A stretch of 64,000 nt of DNA from the NCBI GenBank assembly GCA_964633715.1, contig CAZWHQ010000003.1, positions 1 to 64,000 on the forward strand. Reading direction: 5' to 3'. This document shows positions 1-6,557 of the stretch, piece by piece. The stretch is from JAUWVG01 sp964633715. Lineage in GTDB: Bacteria; Acidobacteriota; Aminicenantia; Aminicenantales; Aminicenantaceae. Both the position numbers and the translations under genes were made by a program. The number at the start of each line of letters is the position of its first letter. Within the stretch, counting starts at the first letter, position 1. The notes under the pieces are model-generated. The model saw only the letters and a program-made list of their open reading frames with translations. It was not told where the DNA came from and ran no database searches.

Positions 1-305
1 CGGCCAAGTTGTAGTCGAAAACTAAAGTCTTTTATAAGTGACTATTGAGAATAAGAACTTTATTCCAAATACTTAACACTCATGGATTGCAAGAATATGA
101 TGCTTGTTATAAGGAAAAATATTTTACAATAAGACCATATTTGCTGATAGAATATGAATCCAGGCTAAACAATCAAGGAATGCGGAAGAAATGGTGTTAA
201 TAATTGCGCAACAGCCGATCCCTTCCCTTCGAGGAAGAAGAAAAAAATGATTTCAGTCCATAAGTTTGTTTTAAAAAAAATTTTTGAGTACTAAGGGAGG
301 CTAAA
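1..305. other. Intergenic region before khpA; no gene supported
   Basis: This AT-rich stretch has stops in all frames and no convincing reading frame. Bases 2-25 read as seven codons and a TAA on the plus strand and could be the tail of a gene lying off the left edge, but that is too short to identify. A clear Shine-Dalgarno (GGGAGG) at about 296-300 belongs to khpA. I see no RNA gene here. Confidence 0.5.
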
Positions 306-536
306 GTGAAAGAACTCGTTGAATTGATCGCCAAATCATTAGTGGACAATCCGGAAAATGTGCAGGTTTCTCAACTAGACGGGGAACAGACTTCGATCCT
401 AGAATTAAAGGTTGCTCAGGAAGATATAGGCAAGATTATCGGAAAACAGGGCAGAACCGCTCAGGCTATCAGAGTTATTCTCGGTGCTGCTGGAATGAAA
501 CTGAAAAAGAGATTTAACCTTGAGATAATCGATTAG
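306..536 (+). CDS. khpA: KhpA, KH-domain RNA-binding protein (YlqC family)
   Basis: This 76-residue protein is a single KH domain. It has the helix-turn-helix signature IIGKQGR with the GxxG loop (GKQG) at residues 46-49, and its length is standard for the family. KhpA, usually with KhpB/Jag, binds many RNAs and affects cell division and envelope regulation. The start is GTG at 306, chosen because GGGAGG lies 6-7 bases upstream. In many bacteria khpA sits between rpsP and rimM/trmD. Here nothing of that operon follows: the next 450 bases hold only a repeat and a broken tRNA. The identification is firm; the role in this organism is inferred from the family. Confidence 0.93.
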   Translation: MKELVELIAKSLVDNPENVQVSQLDGEQTSILELKVAQEDIGKIIGKQGRTAQAIRVILGAAGMKLKKRFNLEIID

Positions 537-589
537 GGACAATTGGTCAGCCAAGGGAAATGATTATCTATTATCGTTTGTTAACGTTT

Positions 590-765
590 TTCTGGAAAGA
601 TGCTGACCCGGGTTTCCCTGCAGTTGATGATGCAAAAAGAAGAGGCTGGCAGGGATGAGAAAAGAGTAGAGAATCTGAAGATTCTGTCCCAAAAATCTGC
701 TATAATTGCCATACAAAAAACGGTGCGCCTGTAGCTCAGGGGACAGAGCGACGGTCTCTGGAACC
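590..765 (+). repeat. Repeat copy A: promoter plus 5' half of tRNA-Arg
   Basis: This is one of three diverged copies of the same segment in the first 3.6 kb (others at 2770-2835 and 3312-3525). All share a core like TTCTGGAA...CCGGTTTCCCTGAAGTTGATGATG...AAGAGGCTGGC. Copies A and B continue through a TATAAT box (702-707 here) into tRNA-Arg sequence. Homology with copy B stops abruptly at 765, inside the anticodon stem of the tRNA. Confidence 0.75.
725..765 (+). pseudogene. tRNA-Arg 5' fragment (pseudo-tRNA)
   Basis: Bases 725-765 give an intact tRNA 5' half: acceptor strand GCGCCTG, the TA spacer, D arm (GCTC...GAGC) and anticodon stem ACGGT with loop CTCTGGA. The sequence then breaks off after GAACC into unrelated AT-rich DNA, so the variable loop, T arm and acceptor 3' strand are missing. 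The loop would read CTG, probably a decayed CCG. The missing half matches what is intact in the copy at 3450-3525, where the 3' acceptor CAGGCGC would pair perfectly with GCGCCTG here. It cannot make a functional tRNA. Confidence 0.8.
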
Positions 766-838
766 AAAAAAGCGTATTTTCTAACCTCCTGAAAATAAAG
801 TAATAGTCAGTCTTATCAGAAACTTACAAATTATCTGT

Positions 839-908
839 AGGTATATGGAAGTATACCTAGGTATTTGGAGGTATATCTCAGATGGTCACAATATGGTCAC
901 AATCTGAG
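839..908. repeat. Small palindrome and 11-bp tandem repeat
   Basis: 839-858 contains the inverted repeat AGGTATA...TATACCT. It is followed by a perfect tandem duplication of ATGGTCACAAT (882-892 and 893-903) framed by CTCAG/CTGAG arms (877-881 and 904-908). The site lies between the ends of the convergent genes khpA and the cytochrome gene. It could be a protein-binding site or a weak terminator; there is no evidence for either. Confidence 0.45.
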
Positions 909-986
909 AGCGGAAAGAAAAATCGTGAAGTTCACGAAGTTGAAAGGCAGATCTTCGGTCCCATCAAAACTAGTGGGCCTGATAGT

Positions 987-2489
987 TTATTTTTTTTTGG
1001 CGGATTTAAATAGAATAAAATCCTTCATCTCCTGTAAATTTTTTGTCAGATACCACCATCCATTTTTAAACGCTGCATAATCGGGACCCATCATGGCTGA
1101 TCCGTATCGTAAAGAATTTGCATAAAACAACCACTGAGAAATCCATTTCTGCTCAATGCTTTCGTCGAATGGATTGGATTTGTCGGCTATTTCGTTGTTC
1201 CACGCCTCGAGCATAAGCTTTGTTGCTGCTTCCACCATCATGTCTGCCTCTTTTATAGTGGAATCAAATTTTTCAAAATGGCCAATGACCAATGAAGAGC
1301 TGTGGCAGGCCAGACATACTTTTGTCATCTTCGCTTTTCGATGTTCCTGATCTTCTGAAGAAAGTAAAAATTCTTTGGCTGTTTTTCCTGAAAACGTGGT
1401 AGGAAGAGGCAATCCATCCTGATTTTCGATGAAGAACGTCTGGCCGTTTCTGGGTTGCGGGTGGGAATAGATGAGGCCGAATATCCTAATCCAGAGTCTA
1501 GCAGCAAAGTCATGACTCCTATTGGCCACGATATCGCCTTCAGGATTTACCAACAGGCTATTGTGACAGCTCGCGCATGTAGGAGCTGTGAAATCCTTAC
1601 CTATGACCCAAGGTATGTTTTTCCAATTCCATTCGGATTCTTTCGAGTAATAAATATTACCGTGTTTGCTTTCCCTGTAGACGTTCCATGCTGGAACATC
1701 AGGCTGGAGATGACACTGAGAACATGTTTCGGGCTTCCGGGCGATTTCTATGGAAAAACTGTGTCGAGGATGACACGATGTACACGAACCGAATGATCCA
1801 TCCGGATTGATCCGTCCCACTCCTTGATTGGGCCAGTTGGTTAAATTTGGAACTTCAAGCTCTCCGAGTTCAGTCTCTATCGTCCGAATACCTTTCACCT
1901 CCACCAAGGTACCATGACAGGCATAACAGGTTTCGGTTTTAGCATTTGCAGATGAGTCGAGCAACAAGATGTTTCCATCTTGGACATCTTTGACACTTGT
2001 AATGGTCTCGACCAGCATGTGATAAACCGGATTCTTCTTGAGATTAAAATGAGCATTCGCCTTTTTGCTTGGAAGATACTGTTCAACCTCATCTTGGTGG
2101 CATGTCTCACAGTCTCTCGGTGATACGACCACATTGATTTGGTAATCAAAATGTTCAAAATTATCCTGATGGTTTGAAGCATTCAGGCTGTGGCATTCGT
2201 AACATCCTACCGCAACATTCAACAGGTTATCCGGTACAGATTGACTTGATAATTCCCTCTCCAAGTCCGGTTTTTTCATCGCCTCTGCAGGAATACCATG
2301 AGCATGTTCACTTGACTCCCAGTCCTCGACAATTCCTGGGGTAAAAACACGATGACAATCTAAACATTCCTCAGTCTGATCGCTGCGAGGAACCAAGATA
2401 TCTTTTTGTTTCTTTGTTGTAATTGTTCTCCCAAAAACAAGAGCAGACAGACCGATAAGGATGAAAATAACAGGAAGAAGTTTTCTCAT
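987..2489 (-). CDS. Octaheme c-type cytochrome, hydroxylamine-oxidoreductase-like family
   Basis: The 500-residue protein has eight CxxCH haem-binding motifs (CLDCH, CYECH, CETCH, CYACH, CTSCH, CSQCH, CASCH, CLACH). It begins with a hydrophobic export or anchor segment (residues 3-20). Eight haems, the length and the aromatic C-terminal part (MMGPDYAAFKNGWW) fit the HAO-like octaheme cytochromes, which move electrons to or from nitrogen or sulfur compounds in the periplasm; the substrate cannot be read here. I start at ATG 2489: GGAGG sits 6 bases upstream, and the longer frame to 2582 would put a charged non-signal stretch before the signal peptide. The start overlaps the stop of the small gene 2486-2653, so the two are probably translationally coupled. 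Confidence 0.85.
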   Translation of the reverse strand: MRKLLPVIFILIGLSALVFGRTITTKKQKDILVPRSDQTEECLDCHRVFTPGIVEDWESSEHAHGIPAEAMKKPDLERELSSQSVPDNLLNVAVGCYECHSLNASNHQDNFEHFDYQINVVVSPRDCETCHQDEVEQYLPSKKANAHFNLKKNPVYHMLVETITSVKDVQDGNILLLDSSANAKTETCYACHGTLVEVKGIRTIETELGELEVPNLTNWPNQGVGRINPDGSFGSCTSCHPRHSFSIEIARKPETCSQCHLQPDVPAWNVYRESKHGNIYYSKESEWNWKNIPWVIGKDFTAPTCASCHNSLLVNPEGDIVANRSHDFAARLWIRIFGLIYSHPQPRNGQTFFIENQDGLPLPTTFSGKTAKEFLLSSEDQEHRKAKMTKVCLACHSSSLVIGHFEKFDSTIKEADMMVEAATKLMLEAWNNEIADKSNPFDESIEQKWISQWLFYANSLRYGSAMMGPDYAAFKNGWWYLTKNLQEMKDFILFKSAKKK

Positions 2490-2653
2490 TCCCATCCTCC
2501 GTGCTGTATTTCTTGGATCTTCTCTTGGTATTTTCCTATCACTTTTGTCCACAGTTTTCTGAATAAAAGCGGGGAGTGCCAAATGTCACCCACCACCTTG
2601 AAGACCATCCCAAAGGCCAAAATGGTAAAATAGTTGATATCGACATTTTGCAT
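2486..2653 (-). CDS. Short DUF1761-like membrane protein (55 residues)
   Basis: Starting at ATG 2653, the minus strand encodes 55 residues beginning MQNVDINYFTILAFG, with one hydrophobic segment and the motif WHSPLLFRKLW. This resembles the N-terminal W-SPLLF-K-W hallmark of DUF1761 membrane proteins, but full members are about 130 residues, so this is a short form. AAGGAGG lies 6 bases before the ATG. The TGA stop (2486-2488) overlaps the cytochrome ATG (2487-2489) in an ATGA arrangement, strong support for a real gene made together with the cytochrome. Function is unknown; a small membrane partner or anchor for the cytochrome is conjecture. Confidence 0.7.
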   Translation of the reverse strand: MQNVDINYFTILAFGMVFKVVGDIWHSPLLFRKLWTKVIGKYQEKIQEIQHGGWE

Positions 2654-2769
2654 GGTCAACCTCCTTCAATTTGCTTTTACCACAAGAGATGAAGAAAATC
2701 AAAAAAAGATCCGGCCTTTTATCTTGAAAAAGAACCAAAATCCGACTAGAAAAAATTTTTGCCAATTCT

Positions 2770-2835
2770 TCTAGAAGGACTCCTTTTCCGGTTTCCTTGA
2801 AGTTGATGATGCAAAAAAGAGGCTGGCTGAGTGGA
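2770..2835 (+). repeat. Repeat copy C, core only
   Basis: Bases 2770-2835 carry the core shared with copies A and B (TTCTAGAAG...CCGGTTTCCTTGAAGTTGATGATGC, then AAGAGGCTGGCTGAG) but no tRNA part. The copy lies in the 272-bp gap between the divergent cytochrome and carboxymuconolactone-decarboxylase-like genes, so each of these two genes is bracketed by repeat copies. Confidence 0.65.
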
Positions 2836-2925
2836 ATATGTATAGATTATTTTTTATAGTATAAATTCTTAAATTGGCTTAATATATAGAAACGATTCTT
2901 CATCATCCGTATAGAGGAGTGTGTT

Positions 2926-3246
2926 ATGTCAGAGAAAAATCTACCTGAATGGTATCTTTCAATCAAAGGAAAGCATGAGAAATATATAAATGCTCTTGAT
3001 GAACTTGGAAAAACTATCAGGCAAGAAGGCCCATTGGAGGAAAAAACTGCACATCTCATTCAGCTTGCAGCTGCCGCAACAATTCGATCTGAAGGCGCTG
3101 TTCACAGCCATGCGAGAAGAGCTCTTGAAGCAGGAGTAAAGCCTGAAGAGATTTACCATGCAATTATCCTCCTTACAAGTACTATTGGATTTCCAACCGT
3201 CTCTGCGGCTCTGAGTTGGATAAAAGATGTCATAGAAATAAATTAA
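2926..3246 (+). CDS. Carboxymuconolactone decarboxylase (AhpD/CMD) family protein
   Basis: The 106-residue all-helical protein matches the CMD core: AAAATIRSEGAVHSHARRALEAG followed by KPEEIYHAIILLTSTIGFP. Family members include gamma-carboxymuconolactone decarboxylases and AhpD-like peroxidase reductants. The CxxC redox pair of AhpD-type members is absent: the positions around the histidine read GAVHSHARRA. A thiol peroxidase-reductant role is therefore unlikely, and a decarboxylase/hydrolase-like or unknown role is more plausible. AGAGGAG lies upstream of the ATG. It stands alone between repeat copies C and B, divergent from the cytochrome pair. Family assignment is good; substrate unknown. 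Confidence 0.82.
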   Translation: MSEKNLPEWYLSIKGKHEKYINALDELGKTIRQEGPLEEKTAHLIQLAAAATIRSEGAVHSHARRALEAGVKPEEIYHAIILLTSTIGFPTVSAALSWIKDVIEIN

Positions 3247-3311
3247 TATGAAAGCTTGATTTTTAAGACCATAGAAAGAAAAATTTCTATAGAAAACACA
3301 TAAGGAATTCC

Positions 3312-3525
3312 TCTCCCTCTGGAAAAATGTCCATCCCGGTCTCCCTGAAGTTGACATGGCAAGAAGAGGTTGGCTGAGTAGAGGGGGGAGTAGAGATTCT
3401 GAAGATTCAATCCCTTAAATCTGTTATAATAACCTTCTAAAATAGGTCCACCTCCTTGGCTAAAGGGACAGAGCGACGGTCTCCGGAACCGTAGGCCGCA
3501 GGTTCGAATCCTGCCAGGCGCGCCA
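3312..3525 (+). repeat. Repeat copy B: promoter plus degraded tRNA-Arg
   Basis: Homologous to copy A over its core (CCCGGTCTCCCTGAAGTTGA, AAGAAGAGGTTGGCTGAG), the GATTCTGAAGATT stretch, a TATAAT box (3425-3430) and the tRNA. Here the tRNA 3' half is intact and the 5' half has decayed, the reverse of copy A. Confidence 0.75.
3450..3525 (+). pseudogene. tRNA-Arg(CCG) with destroyed 5' acceptor strand
   Basis: The anticodon arm (ACGGT, loop CTCCGGA, ACCGT; anticodon CCG), the T arm (GCAGG, TTCGAAT, CCTGC) and the 3' end CAGGCGC-G-CCA (3515-3525) are intact. The 5' acceptor strand reads ACCTCCT where GCGCCTG is needed, leaving at most two Watson-Crick pairs and one wobble of seven. The D stem keeps three of four pairs. 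I call it a pseudogene; a tRNA scanner may still score it. Joining the 5' half at 725-765 to the 3' half here at their shared core restores a perfect tRNA-Arg(CCG). Confidence 0.75.
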
Positions 3526-3558
3526 TTCTTCCCCCCATTTCTTGCATCCAGCTCAATA

Positions 3559-3655
3559 TCATTGAAAGCTGGCAACGGCCCCTTCAATGAGTCTGATGGT
3601 GGTTTGACATGAGTTGTATTCAGGATCTCTCGGCCGTTTGGGTGGAAGAATTGCA
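3559..3655 (-). pseudogene. C-terminal remnant of a third arginase-family gene
   Basis: Read on the minus strand, this stretch encodes PPKRPRDPEYNSCQTTIRL then IEGAVASFQ and a stop at 3559-3561. It aligns with the C-terminus of the arginase-family protein at 5566-6546 (YGPRDPEHKSRQAAIRL, IEGAVKG). The DNA itself is visibly similar to 5589-5665. Upstream of 3655 the similarity ends and a stop appears, so only about 30 codons survive. It lies immediately past the end of the DUF3810 gene. Confidence 0.72.
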
Positions 3656-3663
3656 GGTGATTT

Positions 3664-4773
3664 TTAATTCATGCCGATCTTTTTCTTGTAGGCAGAAATG
3701 AGGACAATTAGGCGGTTGTAGCTTTTAAGCCCCTCTTTAATCCCCTGTGATTTGAGGTATTCCGCATAGACTTTTTCGCTGACCTTTTGAAGTCGGCCTT
3801 CATATTTTCTCCAGTTTTCGGCAACAGCCCTGAGATCGGATTTCATCCCGATGGGGAGAGTCTCCCAGATATCTCTATATTTATCGGGAAAGGCCCGGCG
3901 AAATTCCCTGGCGATAAAATTCCAGTAAACGAGATGTCCAGAATACTGCACGGCCGGATTTCCCGTGGCCTTACAAGCGAGCAAGGCAAGAAAGTTGCAC
4001 GTGCCCTCCTCTGTAAAACCATAACCGTGGCTCATTTCGTGAGCCATATTGAAAGGACGGGAAACGGGAAGAAGCCCTGAAGATGTGTACCCCTCGAAGA
4101 CAAATGGAATATAGATGCCTGATCCTCCAAAACCCATCAAAACTGTGGAGGGCCAGAGCTTGCGGACTCTGACTCTGCCTGGAGTGGGATAATCCATAGA
4201 ATGAAGGACACCTTTTAAGGCACGTCTTAAAACTGACTCCAGATTCTTGGGAAAATTCTCAGCGGTCAGGACTTCTTCTCCAGCCCCGGGAATGGCCTCT
4301 CTTGCCTCTGTCGCCTTATCAACAGCCCATTCCATTTCTTCCCGGATCGCTTCAGCGTCGAGTGGTATTACGTCAAGGTTTAAGGATTCCTCGATACGGA
4401 TACGGTTGTAATTGAATCCCCATAATATATAGAACAGGAAAATAATTATACCCAGAGTCTCGATCAAGCCGAGAAAAAAAACAGCTAAGAGGCGCTTCTT
4501 AGATTTAATCCATATAAATCTTTCTTTCCAATTCCTGCTAATCCAAATTATAAACCAGATAAGAAGACCAGCCAAAAAAAGATAGATCCAGGGAATGGGC
4601 GAAAAACCGAAAGTGAAATCCCAAAGAGTGCGGAAGACAGGGAAAATCCCGCGCGCATATACATTTTCCATCAGAATGGAATTCGATCCGAAAATGCGGT
4701 GAAGTGTGTAGGCCAGTGCGCCCAGGGCTAACCAGAACGAAGTCCGCATCAAGCGGGATTTAATGCTCTTCAT
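3664..4773 (-). CDS. DUF3810-type membrane-anchored putative zinc metalloprotease
   Basis: The 369-residue protein has three hydrophobic segments in its first ~130 residues (around 13-24, 60-78 and 95-118), then a soluble domain with the zincin motif HEMSHGYGF and a nearby glutamate-rich stretch (TEEGTCNF). This layout is that of DUF3810. HExxH suggests a zinc-dependent protease facing the periplasm, but no activity has been shown for the family as far as I know. No clear Shine-Dalgarno precedes the start. It is followed on the same strand by the remnant at 3559-3655 and preceded by the lipoprotein gene 4834-5481, 60 bases away, so the two may be co-transcribed. Confidence 0.75.
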   Translation of the reverse strand: MKSIKSRLMRTSFWLALGALAYTLHRIFGSNSILMENVYARGIFPVFRTLWDFTFGFSPIPWIYLFLAGLLIWFIIWISRNWKERFIWIKSKKRLLAVFFLGLIETLGIIIFLFYILWGFNYNRIRIEESLNLDVIPLDAEAIREEMEWAVDKATEAREAIPGAGEEVLTAENFPKNLESVLRRALKGVLHSMDYPTPGRVRVRKLWPSTVLMGFGGSGIYIPFVFEGYTSSGLLPVSRPFNMAHEMSHGYGFTEEGTCNFLALLACKATGNPAVQYSGHLVYWNFIAREFRRAFPDKYRDIWETLPIGMKSDLRAVAENWRKYEGRLQKVSEKVYAEYLKSQGIKEGLKSYNRLIVLISAYKKKIGMN

Positions 4774-4833
4774 GGCTAATTTGATAGCAGGAGGGAATCG
4801 GGACCTGCTTAAAGAAGTGTTCAGGAATTCGTC

Positions 4834-5481
4834 TTATCTTTTATAGGGAAATTTCTTTGAGACATGCCGCATCAAGGCTCTGGTTAAATTTTCAGACGAA
4901 CTGCCTAAACTGCCGGAATAGGAATGGTTGTATTTCCAGAGCAGATTTCCGTCTGTTCCGTTGTGAATGGCCACACCCACATCGATTTTATTCGTCACGC
5001 CCCCCCAATTAAAGATGACGGCTGTCACTATGGCCGCCCCCGTAGACATGGGCCTTGTCCGGTGAACCGTTCCAGATAACACAGAGTCGACGTTGAGTAG
5101 TTGAGCGATTTCTGACTTTGGATAATTTCTGATATTTTCAAAAGAAATTCCTTCACGGAGCAATCGTGCATTGGTTTCATCAATATCTTGGAAATTTATG
5201 GTGTAGGCGTTTCGACTCATCTGCCTTAAGAAAAACCTGTAGATTTCACTTTGGATGACATAAGCTTCGTCCTTTTCCATTTCTTTTATCATGTCCATTG
5301 TGACATTCTTCGGCAGCCGCCTCACTTCGATAGACACATCAAAGGGCAGTATGGCTAAAATTCTATGCTGGTTTCGTGCGGCATTGAATTCCGGAGTTGT
5401 ATAGACCGTCGCACAACTGCTCAGAAACATGACAAATACCAGAGCGAGCAGAGAGAATTTAATAAAATTGTTTTTTTTCAT
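4834..5481 (-). CDS. Lipoprotein, GNA1162/DUF799-like
   Basis: The 215-residue protein starts with a type II signal peptide ending in LSSC (lipidated Cys at residue 23). It then has a mixed alpha/beta domain with ILAILPFDVS near the N-terminus and LLNVDSVLSGTVHRTRP in the middle. The pattern recalls the GNA1162/DUF799 lipoproteins, which are related in fold to CsgG-like and TolB N-terminal domains of envelope complexes. The final strand has an IDVGVAIHNGTDGNLLWKY motif typical of that fold. The family assignment is tentative; localisation as an outer-membrane or periplasmic lipoprotein is well supported. Confidence 0.62.
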   Translation of the reverse strand: MKKNNFIKFSLLALVFVMFLSSCATVYTTPEFNAARNQHRILAILPFDVSIEVRRLPKNVTMDMIKEMEKDEAYVIQSEIYRFFLRQMSRNAYTINFQDIDETNARLLREGISFENIRNYPKSEIAQLLNVDSVLSGTVHRTRPMSTGAAIVTAVIFNWGGVTNKIDVGVAIHNGTDGNLLWKYNHSYSGSLGSSSENLTRALMRHVSKKFPYKR

Positions 5482-5565
5482 AACTTGTTTGTTTCCTTTA
5501 TTTGGTCTAATAAAAGTATCTTGTTTTTTAGAGGGATTGTCAAGAATTTACATTGAGCTGGAGTT

Positions 5566-6546
5566 TCATTTCCTCTTTTTTACGCCTTTTACGGCACCTT
5601 CGATCAGTCTGATGGCGGCTTGGCGTGATTTGTGCTCGGGATCTCTTGGTCCGTATGGGGTAGAGGCAATGCCTATGGCCGCAGCTTTTTCATAGGTGAA
5701 GATCTCCTCAATACACGCTGCAAGTTCCCAGCTTGTGGGGCCGTTGGGAGCTGTCAATCCGTGCCCGCGAACTTCTTCAGGAGCGAGGACATCCATATCC
5801 ACATGGATATAGATCATGTCCACTAATTGGCTCATCCATTCCATCTGTTTATAAACCTTTGGAGTGATTTTTCTGATGTCATCTGTAGACAGAATTTCCA
5901 CATTCAAACGGTTGATGAGTTCCATTTCACGGGGATCGGTATCTCTGACATCTCCCAAGACAATATAACTGGGAGGAAGCGGTGGATCTAAACCGGAGAC
6001 AAAACGATTGTTTGGATTGAAGAGTCCTGCGGCTAGAGCGACATCCATGCCCCCATACATGCCGCTGAGTGTTGTTTCGGGGGTATTGATGTCTGCATGG
6101 GCATCAAAATAGATCAGTCCCACCCTGTGGGGAACATTGGCGGCGAGGTGATAGATCTCTTTTTCCTTACCCGGTCCCATATGCTGTAAACCTCCCAATA
6201 TTCCCGGGAGATTGGCGCAGTTGCTCAAGAGCGCAACGGTAAAAAATTCGTTTTTACCATACATGGAAATCAGATTCCCCATGTGCCTTGCAGCCAGTGC
6301 ATCTCTAGCCCATCCCCGGTATGCCTGCTCTTCCTGAGTCAATGAAAATATTTCGTTACGCGATATCTCACATCCCAAATTGAGGAGGTGCTCTATCAGG
6401 CCTTCGGCCATAATGCTTTCTGCAGCACCAAATGGATTTTTCGTTATGGCCACCTTTATCTTTTCCCCCTCCCTGTATTCCTGAGCAAAAACCAGTGTTG
6501 GGAGCAGCATGAATGTAATAAGACAAAGACATTTCATTTTTTTCAT
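5566..6546 (-). CDS. Exported arginase/ureohydrolase-family protein (copy 1)
   Basis: With ATG 6546 the protein has 326 residues and a clean signal peptide (MKKMKCLCLITFMLLPTLVFA). GAGG lies 9 bases upstream, so I prefer this start to ATG 6561, although 6561 overlaps the upstream stop as ATGA. The ureohydrolase core is visible: FDAHADINTP (148-155) and HVDMDVLAP (D250, D252), which supply most Mn ligands. The first Mn-ligand region, normally GGDHS, is instead LLSNCANL, so one His ligand is missing. Arginases and agmatinases are usually cytoplasmic; an exported one is unusual. Activity is uncertain. It forms an operon with the more degenerate paralogue upstream. Confidence 0.75.
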   Translation of the reverse strand: MKKMKCLCLITFMLLPTLVFAQEYREGEKIKVAITKNPFGAAESIMAEGLIEHLLNLGCEISRNEIFSLTQEEQAYRGWARDALAARHMGNLISMYGKNEFFTVALLSNCANLPGILGGLQHMGPGKEKEIYHLAANVPHRVGLIYFDAHADINTPETTLSGMYGGMDVALAAGLFNPNNRFVSGLDPPLPPSYIVLGDVRDTDPREMELINRLNVEILSTDDIRKITPKVYKQMEWMSQLVDMIYIHVDMDVLAPEEVRGHGLTAPNGPTSWELAACIEEIFTYEKAAAIGIASTPYGPRDPEHKSRQAAIRLIEGAVKGVKKRK

Positions 6547-6557
6547 TTTTATATTCC

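Noticed and set aside
865..1080. 71-codon plus-strand frame overlapping the cytochrome end
   Set aside because: It overlaps the strongly supported cytochrome gene on the other strand and starts in a repeat-rich gap; no family signal or ribosome site.
590..3525. A complete integrated mobile island between the tRNA halves
   Set aside because: No integrase or transposase lies between them, neither tRNA end is intact, and the repeat includes upstream sequence; old duplication with decay is simpler.
3243..3587. Minus-strand frame across the tRNA pseudogene
   Set aside because: It is antisense to the tRNA remnant and in a different frame from the arginase remnant.
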